Counted from the stretch's first letter, positions 10,246 to 21,556 are shown. The stretch is DNA of 64,000 bases from Tretioscincus oriximinensis (GCA_022410635.1 JAJVDF010000044.1:3416913-3480912); one strand, 5' to 3'. Numbers and translations: made by a program. The notes: generated by a model not told the origin, from the letters alone.

Positions 10246-10554
10246 CCTTAAAGACCATTAGATACTGCAATGGAAGCAGAGTATTTACCTTTCCTGTTAT
10301 CTCTGTGTAAACATGTTATGAGCATTCTTTGTTTGGTCTGTACTTTCTTTTAATAAAGTGGATTTGGTGAAGGAAGGGCAGTCAAGGCTTTCCTGAGAGA
10401 CTTGGCTCTCTCCTTTCCAGCTGAAAGACTCAGGTGGAATTGTTCCAGTTGGTTTTCATACCCAACTTTTTTCACAATGTTTTTCTACCTCGTTCACAGC
10501 ACGATCATGATGTCTCAGACATATGTGCTAATTGTAATCTCACAGTTAAATACC

Positions 10555-10701
10555 TTTTCCCCTAGAATAAACTATTGCTCAGTTATACACACATCATTCT
10601 GGGGAGCTCCCTTATTCTCACAACCGTNTTTTCCCCTAGAATAAACTATTGCTCAGTTATACACACATCATTCTGGGGAGCTCCCTTATTCTCACAACCG
10701 T
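10555..10701. repeat. Perfect 74-bp tandem duplication
   Basis: Bases 10555-10627 recur without difference at 10629-10701, separated only by an N at 10628. The unit contains CTAGAATAAACTATTGCTCA, similar to a block in the foldback element near 5910. Identity of the two units means either a very recent duplication or an assembly artefact at the N. Confidence 0.9.
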
Positions 10702-10974
10702 ATCCGTGTGCAGATGTGAGATGCAAGATTATCCTTAACAATCAAGAAGACAGCAGTTGGAACGTCTGTTTCGATTGGCTGTTGCCTGAATCATTGCGAT
10801 GAGATCAATGTGCAATGTTACGTGACTTCAGTGTTCATGGCAGAACTGAGGCATTGGTCATGGAATATGCATGTTTTGTGTGCATGGACATGCGATTGAT
10901 ATAATCCAGATTAGAGCATTATAGTGGGACTCAAAGGACTTTACATAATCTTCTATTCTTCTGTTCACAATAGA

Positions 10975-11110
10975 TGCCATATGAAGTAGATGGGATGACA
11001 GAGCTCCAAAGAACTGTGTGTAGCCAAATGTCACCTATTTGGTTTCATGTGGAAGCATGGGATCGATAAGAGTCCAACACTCTAACCACAAGACCAAACC
11101 GATTACTCTT
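10975..11110 (-). mobile_element. MIR-like SINE, degraded
   Basis: The order on the plus strand is GAAGTAGATGGGATGACAGAG, CCAAAGAACTGTG, CATGGGATCGATAAGAGTCC and CACTCTAACCACAAGACCAAA. These are complements of the 3' core, a mutated B box and the A box (compare 46168-46185). Confidence 0.65.
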
Positions 11111-11339
11111 TAGTATCTTCCACCTCAGAGGAAAAAAGGTGGCTTTTAACAGTCAGGCAACGAGACATGCTTCAATGTGGGGAGGATGCAGACGGGTAAG
11201 ATAACATTGATTCTATATCTGAAGTGTCAGAACTGGTTGGTACTCCCACCATTTTAGATCCGTCTTACCTGAGGAAACTACAGATAGAGCAGAACAAACT
11301 ATACAGGGAAGGCAGATTTCACTCTCATTTGTACCAACA

Positions 11340-11432
11340 ACAATAGAGTGATTCATATTTAATGTTATTTTTGTATTGTTGGTTTTATTGTTGGCTGCCC
11401 TGAGACCTTCGGGTACAGGGCACGGTATAAAT
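11340..11432 (+). mobile_element. L2-type LINE 3' terminus
   Basis: TTGGCTGCCCTGAGACCTTC is followed by GGGTACAGGGCACGGTATAA and an AATAAAAT tail. This is the standard L2-type terminus of this genome. Confidence 0.75.
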
Positions 11433-11634
11433 AAAATATTGCAATATCTAATTGTCTCTAAGCTCTTTCTCTCAGAAACGCACACGCACACACACCGTCA
11501 GTTTTCAGCAACGAGACATACACACCATTATCAACAGACTCTTTTGACAATAGAGTATGTCCTTGCAAATGCTTACATCTATATAAAGAACCAACATATT
11601 TCATCATCAGACTACATTCATGCACCTAGGGTTA

Positions 11635-11722
11635 TTTATTTATTTATTTATTTATTTAATTGATTAATTAATTATTTACACTTTATTATTATTATTATTA
11701 TTATTATTATTTATTAGAATTT
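11635..11722. repeat. (TTTA)n-(ATT)n microsatellite
   Basis: TTATTTATTTA units pass through TTAATTGATTAATTAATTA into ATTATTATT units. It may be the poly-A-derived tail of the antisense L1 fragment that follows. Confidence 0.9.
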
Positions 11723-11895
11723 CAAAACAAATTACATACATTGAAAACACAATCCCATCCCCACCCCCCACCCACAACCTCCCCCCTCCCGCAACAGGGA
11801 TGAGATGTTCAAGCAATCAGTCTTTGTTCTTGAATCATCAGGAGAGTTTCATTAAGCAGGATATATGAGTCTCTGGAATTCGCAAAGGCAATGAG
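11723..11895 (-). mobile_element. Probable L1 LINE 3' UTR
   Basis: A long C-rich tract at 11757-11798 (CCCATCCCCACCCCCCACCC and more) sits just inside an A/T repeat. The antisense L1 at 34.03-35.14 kb has a C-rich tract in the same position, and the sense L1 fragment at 20.97 kb has its G-rich complement. I infer an L1 3' end here. No ORF2 part remains. Confidence 0.4.
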
Positions 11896-11904
11896 AATCC
11901 TCCA

Positions 11905-12560
11905 TTTACACTTATTTACACTTATACCCCACCCCATACCCGAAGGGCGGCAAAAATAAAAACATTACAAAATTTACATTTTAAAACAGAAACAACCAGT
12001 ATCTGAAGGTGGAGGGGAAAAAACAGCATTTCTTCAACCAAAGACCAGGTTGAAGAGGTGCGTCTTCAAAGACTTTCTAAAAGAATACAGTGATGATGCA
12101 GACACACCTCGAGGGGGAGACTATTCCAAAGACGGGGGGGGCAACCACTGGGAAGGCCCTACCCCAGGTTCCCACTCCATTGTCTGTTGAAAGGGATGGT
12201 ACAACCAGGAGGACCTCCCCTGTAGATCTGAAGGCATGGGCAGGTTGATATGGGAGAAGGTGTTCCTTTAGGTATTTGGGGCCCAAGTTATTTAGGACCG
12301 TGTAAGTTAAAGTCAACACCTTGAATTGGTGTCAGTAGCAGACTGGCAGCCAGTGTAGCTCTTTCAAGACAGGCGTGATGTTTGTCCGGTCCACTGTCCC
12401 GGTCAGCAGTCTAGCTGCTGCATTCAGCACCAACTGCAGCTTCCAAACCATTTTCAAGGGCAGCCCCATATAGAGCGCATTACAATAGTCCAATCTGGAT
12501 AGAGAACCTGGTGCTATTGTCTCATCAATGCTGACACCTGTCTGGGACCATTAACTGGTC
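11905..12560 (-). mobile_element. L2-type LINE, RT C-terminus to 3' end
   Basis: This is the most complete antisense L2 in the window. The minus strand encodes, in order, LDYCNALYMGLPLK, LVLNAAARLLTG, a LKELHWLPV block, LTLTYTVLNNLGPKYLKEHL, YQPAHAFRS and AFPVVAPPVFG, then a 3' UTR ending at the complement of ATACCCGAAGGGCGG. These are classic motifs of L2/CR1-clade reverse transcriptases. In-frame stops and shifts make it a fossil. Confidence 0.85.
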
Positions 12561-13425
12561 TCACAATGAAAGAGAATATATGGTAATTTTGTACTGGCCA
12601 ATATACAAGAAACATAGATGTTCTTTCTTGCGGATTGACTGAAGCCACAAATGGGTTGGGTCAATGGAGTTGCAGGGTTTTTGCAAAGAGAACCCTGGCC
12701 CATTCTTCTGTACTAGTGCAGTATAACCAGATGTCTTTCTACACAATTTGTTCCTAACAATCTTATACTGCACTATTGAAAACTAAATTCTTGGTTGTAA
12801 TTTTCTGCAGTAGAAACTTATCTTTTCCTCACTCTCAGAGTTAAGTAATTAAATAGAAGCAGGCCGGTGTCACTGCTCAGAGGAAAACGGTTCCTCAATG
12901 TAGGTGTTGTTTAATAAGGATTTCATACCAAGTAACATTACCTTAATCACCATGGTAACTTGGCAGGAATATACTATCTGAAATCTTCCTAAGCACTTCA
13001 CGTAATAGGCTTAGTGTGGCTTACATATTTTCTATTCTAAAGAAATAAATAATATGTCCCTTCCTAGGAAGAACATAGATTGACACATAGCTATTCAACC
13101 ATGATAAAAATGGTATGCTAACAATTTTCAGTATAGTTTCCCATTCNTTGCAATTTCCTAAAATATTTACTTCTTCCAGTAAAAAACAATGTTGAAATAT
13201 ATACACACACACAACTGGAACTAGAAACCTAAAAAATGAGCTCAGTGCTAATCTATGCTTTCTAATATTTCTTATATTTTCTCTTATATGAGGATATAAG
13301 AGATAATATAATAAACATTAGAAAGAAAGTGAAGTTTGGTGAGGAATTTATAAGAAGGAAGGGTGGTGAGGAGGGATCCTGCCTTCTGCCTGCGTTTTAT
13401 TCCAGAAATGTGAAGCTGCATCTGC
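12561..13425. other. No gene recognised
   Basis: AT-rich with several short open frames on the minus strand that lack recognisable domains. I see no repeat family I can name. Confidence 0.35.
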
Positions 13426-13429
13426 ACGA

Positions 13430-13855
13430 CATATTTCTGCAGCTATGGTAGTTATGTCAAGGTGGATCTGCCTCATGTTCTCATGCAGTTTCAGTGATCT
13501 ATTTGCTAAAAAGCTCTTCTTATAGCTCAGGGTTTTAGGACATCATTGTGGAGCCCTATGTAAACTCACAAACAAGCTTTTGGGGGGTGCACTGTAATGN
13601 GACTTCATATGCATAGCGAGAAATCAAGTGAGATTCCACACAGGGCAGGAAAAAAAATGACCAGTCGAGATAAAGGCTGGCTGGGAGTCATGTGAGCATG
13701 AGGAGATGTTCTCATACATTTTTACGATAGTTCTACAGTTCTCTCGTGGGTCTTATAGGCAGCAGCATGAAATATTACAGCAGCAGACTAAATCGCAATT
13801 GGCTTATTCTGGGAGAAACCATGAAAAAACGCATGCTCGTGTGGATGCAGCCTCA
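13430..13855. mobile_element. TIR element related to the 17.8/24.0 kb family
   Basis: Left end AGCTGCATCTGCACGACAT and right end, inverted, GGCTGCATCCACACGAGC form imperfect TIRs. The left part carries the family module seen at 17.8, 24.0, 25.95 and 52.6 kb: GATCTGCCTCATG, TCAGTGATCTATTTGCTAAA and an AAAGCT end. The interior differs from those copies. No transposase frame. Confidence 0.5.
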
Positions 13856-14339
13856 TTCTCCCCCACATGAGTTTCCTTGTGACAGGAGGACAACAGGAAC
13901 TATAGAATTTCAGTAGGGAAAGAAGATGTGCCAAGTCCATGACGTGACTATGATTCTTCTGAATTTTGACATTTTTTTCTCTTGATATCAAATTGGTATG
14001 GTCTGAGTTTTCCTGCATCAGACTACGTCAACAGAAAACGCACATTTGTCCTTGAATAATTATTAATGTTCCTTTGCAACCAAAAAGCGCCCCCTGAGAG
14101 TCTGGGCCAGCAGGGCTCACTAGATTAGAGCACAACAAGACACAGCTTGCGATAGTGCTGATTTGATGATGGCGTTGGTCCAGACCAACCCATAGTCATG
14201 GGTTTATGGAGGGCCCTTACTCTGGGCCCAAGCTTTGGAGGGGTGCTGGAACCTGATCCCCCTTCTTCTCCTTATTCCCTGAAGTGCTTTTTAACCACCT
14301 CCCAGCAAGTTGTTGTTGTTGTTGATAATGCCCCTTTTG

Positions 14340-14535
14340 CCAAAGGCTGGTGCACATAGCGTTTATTGCTTTCTCCACAGCAGACACCCCGTGAAGTATG
14401 CTGAGAGAGTTCTAAAAAACTGTAATTGGCCCAAGGTCACCCAGCTGGACTCATAGAGGAGTGTNGAAGTGAACTGGGAGGCTACCAAATAGGAGTCCAA
14501 CATTCTAACCACTACACCAANCTAGCTCTCTTTAA
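14340..14535 (-). mobile_element. MIR-like tRNA SINE
   Basis: The complement reads A box (GGTGTAGTGGTTAGAATG), a damaged B box, then CAGCTGGGTGACCTTGGGCC, a GTTTTTTAGAACTCTC block and GCTGTGGAGAAAGCAATAAA. A TTG run at about 14312 is the complement of the CAA-rich tail. Divergence is moderate. Confidence 0.8.
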
Positions 14536-14689
14536 AGACGAAAAATGTTACAATGTGTCATTAGAACACTAGCATGGGCAGCAATCCATATGGCAAATAA
14601 GCCATCATGATACTATCGTGGTTCCCCAAAAATGTAATCTAGTTATAGCCTATGATTTTCTGTATCATCAGTTTCCAAAGAGCATGCCA

Positions 14690-15330
14690 ATGCAAGACCT
14701 TTTTTTTTGTGAATTCGTGTTTGTTATTTTTTTTTTACAACATAAGTACACAAAATACAATTTACGAAAAACATATTTTGAAAACATATGCCATAATTCA
14801 TTAACCATAATACCCATTGACCATAGTCTCCTTTGCCTGATTACATCAAATAACAGCATTTCCACTAGATAGTCGTACCATTACATTTACTTTTGTCCTT
14901 CCATCCTGCTAACAGTAACAATAGGTGCCCATATACATCTCTTCAAGACATATTCTGCATGATGGCAAGTTGAAACTTGTCATGATTAACACCTTTTTAG
15001 TCCTGGGAATATCAACGTCCAGTATGAGATTGAATTAGTTAACCATCTGTTCCCAGAACTCAGTTAACACATGGCGTTTGAACCACATATGGATATAAGA
15101 ACCAGGCATCACACATCTATACCAACAGTCCGAAGATAAAGACCCCATATGTGCCATCTGGGCTGGAGTTCTATATCACCTTGTTACTGTTTTTAATTGT
15201 AGNTCTTTCAACTTATTGTATTTAATTTTATTATTTAAAATTTATCCAAGATTCCCATTCTGTATTTGAGCGAGCAAGATCTAGGTTCCATTTATTGTAC
15301 AGAGAAGGCTGAGTATTATAAATGTCAATG
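14690..15330 (-). mobile_element. L1 LINE, ORF2 C-terminus and 3' end (antisense)
   Basis: Reading the minus strand from about 15170 gives the L1 C-terminal Trp/Cys/His-rich region in degraded form, followed by an FWE-like GNRW segment. The 3' UTR ends at two T-runs (14701-14708 and 14729-14738), complements of A-rich tails. Frameshifts and stops break every frame. Compare the intact block at 34.5-35.1 kb. Confidence 0.6.
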
Positions 15331-15832
15331 CAAGACCCAAACAAGCAATTCAAAACTAGCAGAATTCTTGGATTTGGCTTTTTGCCAAAGGATAATAGCA
15401 AAGCATGTTTGCCTGAATCACACTCTGGTTTGACTCCTCTGCAGTCTTATCAATGTCCAGGAGAAGAGCATTAAGGCCAAAGGTGTCCCATAAAACACAG
15501 TAAACATGACATTTTTATTCCTCCACAAAGTAATGCCGTTTCAGAACTGGCAAAAGAAAATTCAGAAGTTTTTGCACTTGCTGAGGCACGGACGATTACC
15601 TTGGGAGTTTTTGTTTGAATTCTGATCGGGTCTTGCTTCTCCAGCTGCAAATTGTAGCCCTGTCTACATATCTGCTTTCTTTCAGGGTGTGCGTGATGTG
15701 GTGGGGCTAAGCAGCCATGACATTTCTACCATTTCCCTTTTAAAGGTCCTGTCCCCACTGAGCCTCATTCTGGGCTACATCTCAGAACTGTAGCCTGCCA
15801 TCCACATGCTAGTGTAAATTATTACTCCTACC
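15331..15832. other. No gene; possible TIR-element remnant at 3' end
   Basis: Bases 15755-15815 (GAGCCTCATTCTGGGCTACA and CTGCCATCCACATGC) resemble 58464-58535, so both may come from one dispersed repeat. The rest has nothing I can name. Confidence 0.35.
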
Positions 15833-15834
15833 AA

Positions 15835-16672
15835 CTAATGGGAACCAAGCTTTCCGTGACGGAGCAGGAAAGAGATCTTGGGGTGTTGGTGGACAGTTCA
15901 ATGAAGGTATCATCCCAGTGTGCAGCAGCAGCGAAAAAAGCAAATTCAGTGTTAAGGATAATTAGGAAAGGAAATGAAAACAAGTCAGCAAGTGTTGTTT
16001 TGCCTCTTTATACATCAGTGGTGAGGCACCACTTGGAATACTATGTACGATTCTGGTCACCACATCTCAGAAAGGATATTGTGGAACTAGAGAAGTGCAG
16101 AAAAGGACAATAAGAATGATTGAGGTGTTGGAGCACCTCCCTTATAAAATCTGGCTGCAACGTCTGGGTCTCTTCAGCCTCAAAAGACGATGCTTGAGAG
16201 GTGACCTGATTGAAGCGTATAAAATAATGCACAGGATGGATAAGGTGAATATAGAAAAATTGTTTTCTCTATCACACAACACTAGGACCAGGGGGCCTTC
16301 CTTGAAGCTGATGGGCAGGAGAGTGAAGACAGATAAGGGAAAGCAATTTTCCACCCAGAGGGTCATTCGTCTTTGGAATTTACTTCCAGAAGAGGTGGTG
16401 GTAGGTAACAGCCTGGATAGCTTTAAGACAGGGTTAGACAAGTTCATGGAAGCCATGGGTATAAACAGGTACTAAGTTGGATGTCTTTGTACTGCCTCCA
16501 AGATGGAGCAACAGGCTGTACTCCTGAATTGCCATTTGCAGGGCATGAAGATTTTGCCTTCTTCTGTTCCAGACTGCCCAGGTGCAATTGGTGGGCCTCT
16601 GTGTGATGCAGACTGCTGGACTAGATGGGCTCCAACCCGATTCAGCATGGCTCCTCTTAGGTTGTTATATAT
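15835..16672 (+). mobile_element. CR1 LINE, RT C-terminal half and 3' UTR
   Basis: This is the longest CR1 copy. The frame from 15838 encodes QERDLGVLVDSSMKVSSQCA, then AKKANSVLRIIRKG and LYTSVVRHHLEYYVRFWSPH. After a one-base shift near 16100 the frame at 16095-16475 continues with LQRLGLFSLKRRCLRGDLI, LSHNTRTRGPSLKLMGRR and IRLWNLLPEEVVVGNSLDSF. These are C-terminal RT blocks of CR1-clade LINEs. The 3' UTR follows with GATGGAGCAACAGGC and ends near GGCTCCTCTTAGG. It is 5'-truncated like most CR1 copies and inactive. Confidence 0.9.
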
Positions 16673-17787
16673 ATGGCAGGCTCTAGAATAAGGATCACTG
16701 GGGACAAGGCCAGAAANATTTTCATCAATGTTTTAATAAAACATCTTTATATACATGAGCCTAATCAAATATGTAAAGCTGACCTACAAACACAGAAAGA
16801 GAGAAATAATATTATTAATTTAAGAAGCATAAATCCCTAATGCTATTGTTTCCAAGATATATCTTTCTTATACTCTATTAGGTCCGTATCTCACATAATA
16901 GTTTATTTCTGCAGCATGGTATGGAGACTCCCATNAAATTTTTTGCAACAGAAAAAGCAGCCTACAGAAGTTTTTACACTAGAGCCCTCTTTTGTTGTAG
17001 CATTTATTCATGCCTGTAAATAATCTTTCTTACATCAAACCTCTATATTAATATTCCACAGTTTATAATACAGAGAAATGTATTTACTCCTGTTTAAAGT
17101 TATTGTTTCGGGCTGTAATTTAAATATCAACTGGCAGTTTGGATTCTACTTCTTATTCCTGTTTAACCACTTTGGTCACCTCTTTGTAAAACCCTGCCTC
17201 AATCACTTAGTCTCCATAGTAACTAATTCTTCTTCTCCTCAAGCCCTGAGGGCATGCCAAAAACCAGTAACTGTTAATGGTGGAACCCAGCTCGTGGCTT
17301 TTGCGGAGCACATGGGGAAAAGGACAACCAACTTCCTTCTTCCTGGCAGCCAAGAAATGAACCCCAAAGGANCCAGGAAGTTCANGAAGGAGTGGGNAAA
17401 ACCAAGCATAGGATGTTTACGGAAGCAACTGGGAGATTTTTGGATCAGCTGATTGCTTATAACCCTGCCTGGAAGGGAGGTTTTAAAACAGCTTGCCGNC
17501 AGCAAACTTGGTTCACTTCCTGCCTTGCTTCCTGGAGTAAACCAAGCTTACCCAGAGTTCCTTGTCTGTGTAATTATTTTGCAACAGGCTTCTAAACTTT
17601 CTGCTTTTTGTCTGCTCTCTTTATAGCAGACCCCAACTCACTAGCCCACAATCACAGGTGGCATAATTGACTCCTAAAAGGAGGCGTGGAGGAGAACCAG
17701 GATCTAGCTCATCTCTTCAGCACTGGGAATTCTTCTGGGTTTTTACCGCAATGTGAATGACACAAGACCCAAAGTGAGTCTTGCTTA
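16673..17787. other. No gene; possible LTR-like or unclassified repeat at 17.2-17.7 kb
   Basis: Bases 17210-17700 are less AT-rich than the surroundings and hold overlapping open frames on both strands broken by N bases. I could not match them to another copy in the window. No coding domain is recognised. Confidence 0.3.
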
Positions 17788-18418
<631 letters not shown>

Positions 18419-18420
18419 AT

Positions 18421-19450
18421 TACAACATGTGGACCTCTATTTTAAGAAATAATGCAAAATATGGCCCAATGCAGAGTCTACAACAGCAAAATCTGCTGAT
18501 TTGGACTATGACAAAGCACATCTGCATGATGGTGTTCATCCAGACAACNCTTCCACTATACCCAAAGTTTGTACAAGCATCAGGGTTTGACTTCAAGGGT
18601 TCCAAAGGGTCAGGAGCCTGTATTCCTAGCCCGAGATCCCACAGGGGACCTATTCTGGTGGCATACTTTAGTGTAGTGGCTGGCATCCATGGTGTCTGGT
18701 ATGTCAGCGACAAAGCAGCTATAAGCATGCTGCAACAGCATGCATTTGAACTGAGGAAGGCTGTTAAGGCTTCAATTTTATGCCAACATACATGCAACCT
18801 AGATATGTGTCATGGGTACAATTTATAGAAATAGCCTGCCAAGAGGGATCGGAAGATGAAAATATGATTTGATTTATCTTACTAGTCAAAACTTTGGGAA
18901 AAATGCTGTCTGCATGTTCTAGGGTGCATTTNAGATGCACATGGAATCTATTTAACAGCAGTTCAAAATCAACATCTGCATTCTGAAATTAATTTAAAGG
19001 TGTGTGGAGAGAAGCGAAAACATCCTTATTTTTCTTCCTTTTCTACAGCTTTGCACGATAGTAAATAGTTGCAACAGTATTATGAGACGTAAACTACTGC
19101 CNCATTTAAAATATTGGTTTGAGACTGGAAAAAGCAATATCCTGTTAGACAGGCAATATGAGAAACTGACTTATCAGAGCAGCAAGTCATCTGTTAAAAG
19201 AATGAAGGAAATGGGAGCACAATACGCTTTTGCAGTGGGAATTCTGAAATCTGTCACTTTAAAGGCAAGTGTGTGTGTGTGAATATATGAAAAATTGTAT
19301 ATCAGTCCCTTGAATAAGTTTCCTTTCTTTAAGCAGCAGAGAATACTCTGGTGACTTTTCTGATCAGGGGAAACATTTGATCTTGGAATACAAGGAGTGG
19401 CAACTTCATACGTTGTATTATTCATCTCACTGTACAATTGTGCACTAATA
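18421..19450. other. No gene recognised
   Basis: Open frames of 133 codons (18427-18828, plus) and 125 codons (18420-18797, minus) mirror each other and contain an N. Neither shows a domain or a splice-supported exon. The remainder is AT-rich. Confidence 0.35.
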
Positions 19451-19454
19451 TCTG

Positions 19455-19590
19455 GGTGTGGTGTGGTTGTAATTCAGTGGTAGAGGACACTGCCTGACTG
19501 GAAAGTAAAGGATTGCTAGTTCAATTCACAGCTGATCCCTGGAAATCACTTGTGTAGGTCTGCTAAGAAAATTACACAAGAGTGCCTATG
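19455..19590 (+). mobile_element. tRNA-derived SINE fragment
   Basis: GTAATTCAGTGGTAGAGGAC resembles a tRNA A box (family pattern TRGCNNAGYNGG). About 40 bases later GCTAGTTCAATTCACAGCT resembles a B box. The body then runs into a pyrimidine microsatellite. It is a different SINE from the MIR-like one. Confidence 0.5.
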
Positions 19591-19665
19591 CCAGGTCTCT
19601 CTCTCTATCTTCCTCCCTCCTTCCTTCCTTCCTTCCTACCTACCTATCTATCTATCTTTCCATCT
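19590..19665. repeat. (TC)/(TTCC)/(TATC) compound microsatellite
   Basis: TCTCTC, CTTCC, TACC and TATC units follow one another. The proline-rich open frame across it is an artefact. Confidence 0.9.
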
Positions 19666-20030
19666 GATTTTGATTTTATAAATATTTTACACATAAACCC
19701 ACCCTCAAGGCTGGTGAAAATCATACATCAAAATAGTACTCATTTCTGGCCTCAAGATGGATTAAAATGAAAGAAATAGCAAGACTACAGATATTAGTAG
19801 ATTTCTAACAACCAATTGTTGCTAGAAATCTCCAAGGGAAGATTTTTTTTTCTTTATTTGAATGTTTGTTTAAGCAGATGTACTTGTATTCTTATGGTTA
19901 CAAATCAAAGTTGTACCTTTAAAAAAAAAAAAGATACATGTCAGAAAGCACCTAATTATAATGCAAAAGCAGTTGGGCCTCAACTATACATTGTAATTAC
20001 AACAGGCTGAAGTCATCCCAAAAGGTCACA
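19666..20030. other. No gene recognised
   Basis: Intergenic, with an A-run at 19921-19932. A short ATTTTCAGTAATCCACTCGC at about 20032 is a scrap of the TIR family at 24.0 kb. Confidence 0.35.
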
Positions 20031-20044
20031 CATTTTCAGTAATC

Positions 20045-20156
20045 CACTCGCTAAATCCAGGCTGTCCGGGTGCAATTGGGGGCCACTGTGTGAGATAGAA
20101 TGCTGGACAAGTTGGGCTCTGGCCCAATCCAGCAGGGCTCCTCTTATGTTCTTATT
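20045..20156 (+). mobile_element. CR1 LINE 3' tail
   Basis: GGCTGTCCGGGTGCAATTGG, GAATGCTGGACAAGTTGGGC, CTGGCCCAATCCAGC and terminal CTCTTATGTTCTTA match the last 110 bases of CR1 here. It is severely 5'-truncated and borders the LTR that follows. Confidence 0.8.
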
Positions 20157-20169
20157 GAAAGCACTATTG

Positions 20170-21164
20170 TTTTAGCAGAGTAGACGGTGATGGTCTTAAA
20201 TTTTCAGCCAGAGCTGTTTGCCTGATTTCACAGCAAATATTCCTAAAATCCATAAAACAGCCTTTGAAAATCTCTGGAAACTCCAGCCCCAGGAGGTAAA
20301 CACGAGAGGCCAAATCTCTCTTCCTGTCCTGAGGGCATATCTCATTCAAGAAACCCTGCCAGACTGAAGGGATTAATGACACCCATTGTGGCAAAAGGGC
20401 ATTCATTGTTTCACTAGCCATGCACCTGGGCTAAAACCATTAGCTTGATAGTGGCAGAAGAGGAAGCCCCATTGAGCTCTATTCCCTTAGGTGAGTCACA
20501 GTATTCCTGGACCTAGAGGGATAAACCAGGATAAACNAAAGCTAAAAGGATCAATCTTGTATCTTCCCACCATNCCATATTTGCCATTTCCTGACACACC
20601 TCCTTGNGAGGAGAGAAACGCATCACACAGGTGTCACTACCTTGNCACACCTCCGGTCCGCCCTAACCCACGTGTTCTGTACCACCCCTTCTGACATCAC
20701 TTGATTGATCCACGCCTTCTGTTATTGGAGTCAATAAAAACCTCTGCACAGTTGTGTTCTGGAGTGTCTCATGACCCATGAGCCTCCTGGATCGCCTCTG
20801 AACCTAAGCTATGGCCTCTGTGTGAATCTACTTTACACGTGTCTGTACGCTGTGGATCCAGCTACCTTAGACAAGCTAAGGAGCCTAATAATGTGGTAAG
20901 GGGGGTCCAGAACTAATAACNGTTATGAAACATATTTTTAAATCTTAATTAGGTAATAAGTAGCAGCTTCTCACGGGAGGGGGGAGGGGGGNTAGTTGTA
21001 TTGGGCAATATTTTATAGTGGTAAGTTTTATATTAATATATATATGATATGGAGTATAATGTTCCATTGTATGAATGTTTATGACAGTTATTGTTTATTA
21101 TTTCTATGTATAAATGAAAATAAAATTNAAAAAAATAATAATGTGGTAAGCGAACCCCCGTTAG
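20170..21164 (+). mobile_element. Solo LTR 1 of an endogenous retrovirus, split by an L1
   Basis: It aligns with the LTRs at 42.39 and 39.3 kb. Shared blocks are TCTCTCTTCCTGTCCTGA, CAATCTTGTAT, CTTCCTGACACA-type, CACACAGGTGTCAC, CACCTCCGGTCC, an AATAAA polyadenylation signal in GAGTCAATAAAAACC (20731-20745), CATGACCCATGAGCCTCCTG and ACACGTGTCTGTACGCTG. The 3' end GTGGTAAGCGAACCCCCGTT is separated from the body by a 236-bp L1 insert. No gag, pol or env sequence adjoins it, so it is a solo LTR. The 5' boundary is approximate. Confidence 0.7.
20901..21136 (+). mobile_element. L1 LINE 3' UTR insert inside LTR 1
   Basis: The insert is flanked by identical 14-bp copies of AATAATGTGGTAAG (20887-20900 and 21137-21150). 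It ends in an AATAAAAT signal and an A-run, and carries a G-rich tract (20978-20991). These are hallmarks of L1 target-primed reverse transcription. LTR 3 shows the uninterrupted site, TAATAACGTGGTAAGCAAAC, at about 43100. The copy is 5'-truncated to 236 bp. Confidence 0.85.
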
Positions 21165-21177
21165 TAGGGCATTCAGT

Positions 21178-21556
21178 AATTTGGACATGGTAAATCTTAC
21201 GAGACTTCAAGACTATATGCAAAGGTTCATTGGCTCTCATCTCACAGAGAATGCTGGGAATTGTAGGAAGGTAAGAACACCAATGACATATGGGGCTTGT
21301 CATGTGATGAGAATGCAAGGCGATGTAATGAAACAGAATTGCAGACCAGATGACTCCTTTTGGGGGGGTTTGAAAACCCAGTTTGGGGTGCCTCCCAGTT
21401 TTTTCTGAAAAAACCTTTTTCAAAAAAAGATTTTTTTTNNAAAAAATTGTTTGTTTGTTTTCCCCTCAGAAAAAAACGGCAGGCACCCCAAAAACAGATT
21501 TTCAACCCCCCCCCCCAAAAAGGGGTCATCTGGTCAACCTATTGGGGAGGCAACCT
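21178..21556 (+). mobile_element. TTA-type TIR element, copy C, split by a hairpin MITE
   Basis: Bases 21186-21335 match the right half of copies A and B: ACATGGTAAATCTTACGAGA, TTCATTGGCTCTC and GAATGCTGGGAATTGTAG. After the hairpin MITE (21341-21540) the right TIR relative TATTGGGGAGGCAACC appears at 21540-21555. The left half is absent, possibly removed at the LTR junction. Confidence 0.55.
21341..21540. mobile_element. Hairpin MITE, copy 3
   Basis: A palindrome of about 200 bp: left end GCAGACCAGATGACTCC, right end GGGGTCATCTGGTCAACC. The arms share GAAAACCCAGTTTGGGGTGC and its complement, and the centre is A/T runs with two N bases. The TA flank is intact on the right only. It sits inside TIR element copy C. 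Confidence 0.8.

Noticed and set aside
18427..18828. 133-codon frame as a possible exon or pseudogene
   Set aside because: An almost co-extensive frame exists on the other strand, it contains an N, and no protein family is recognisable.
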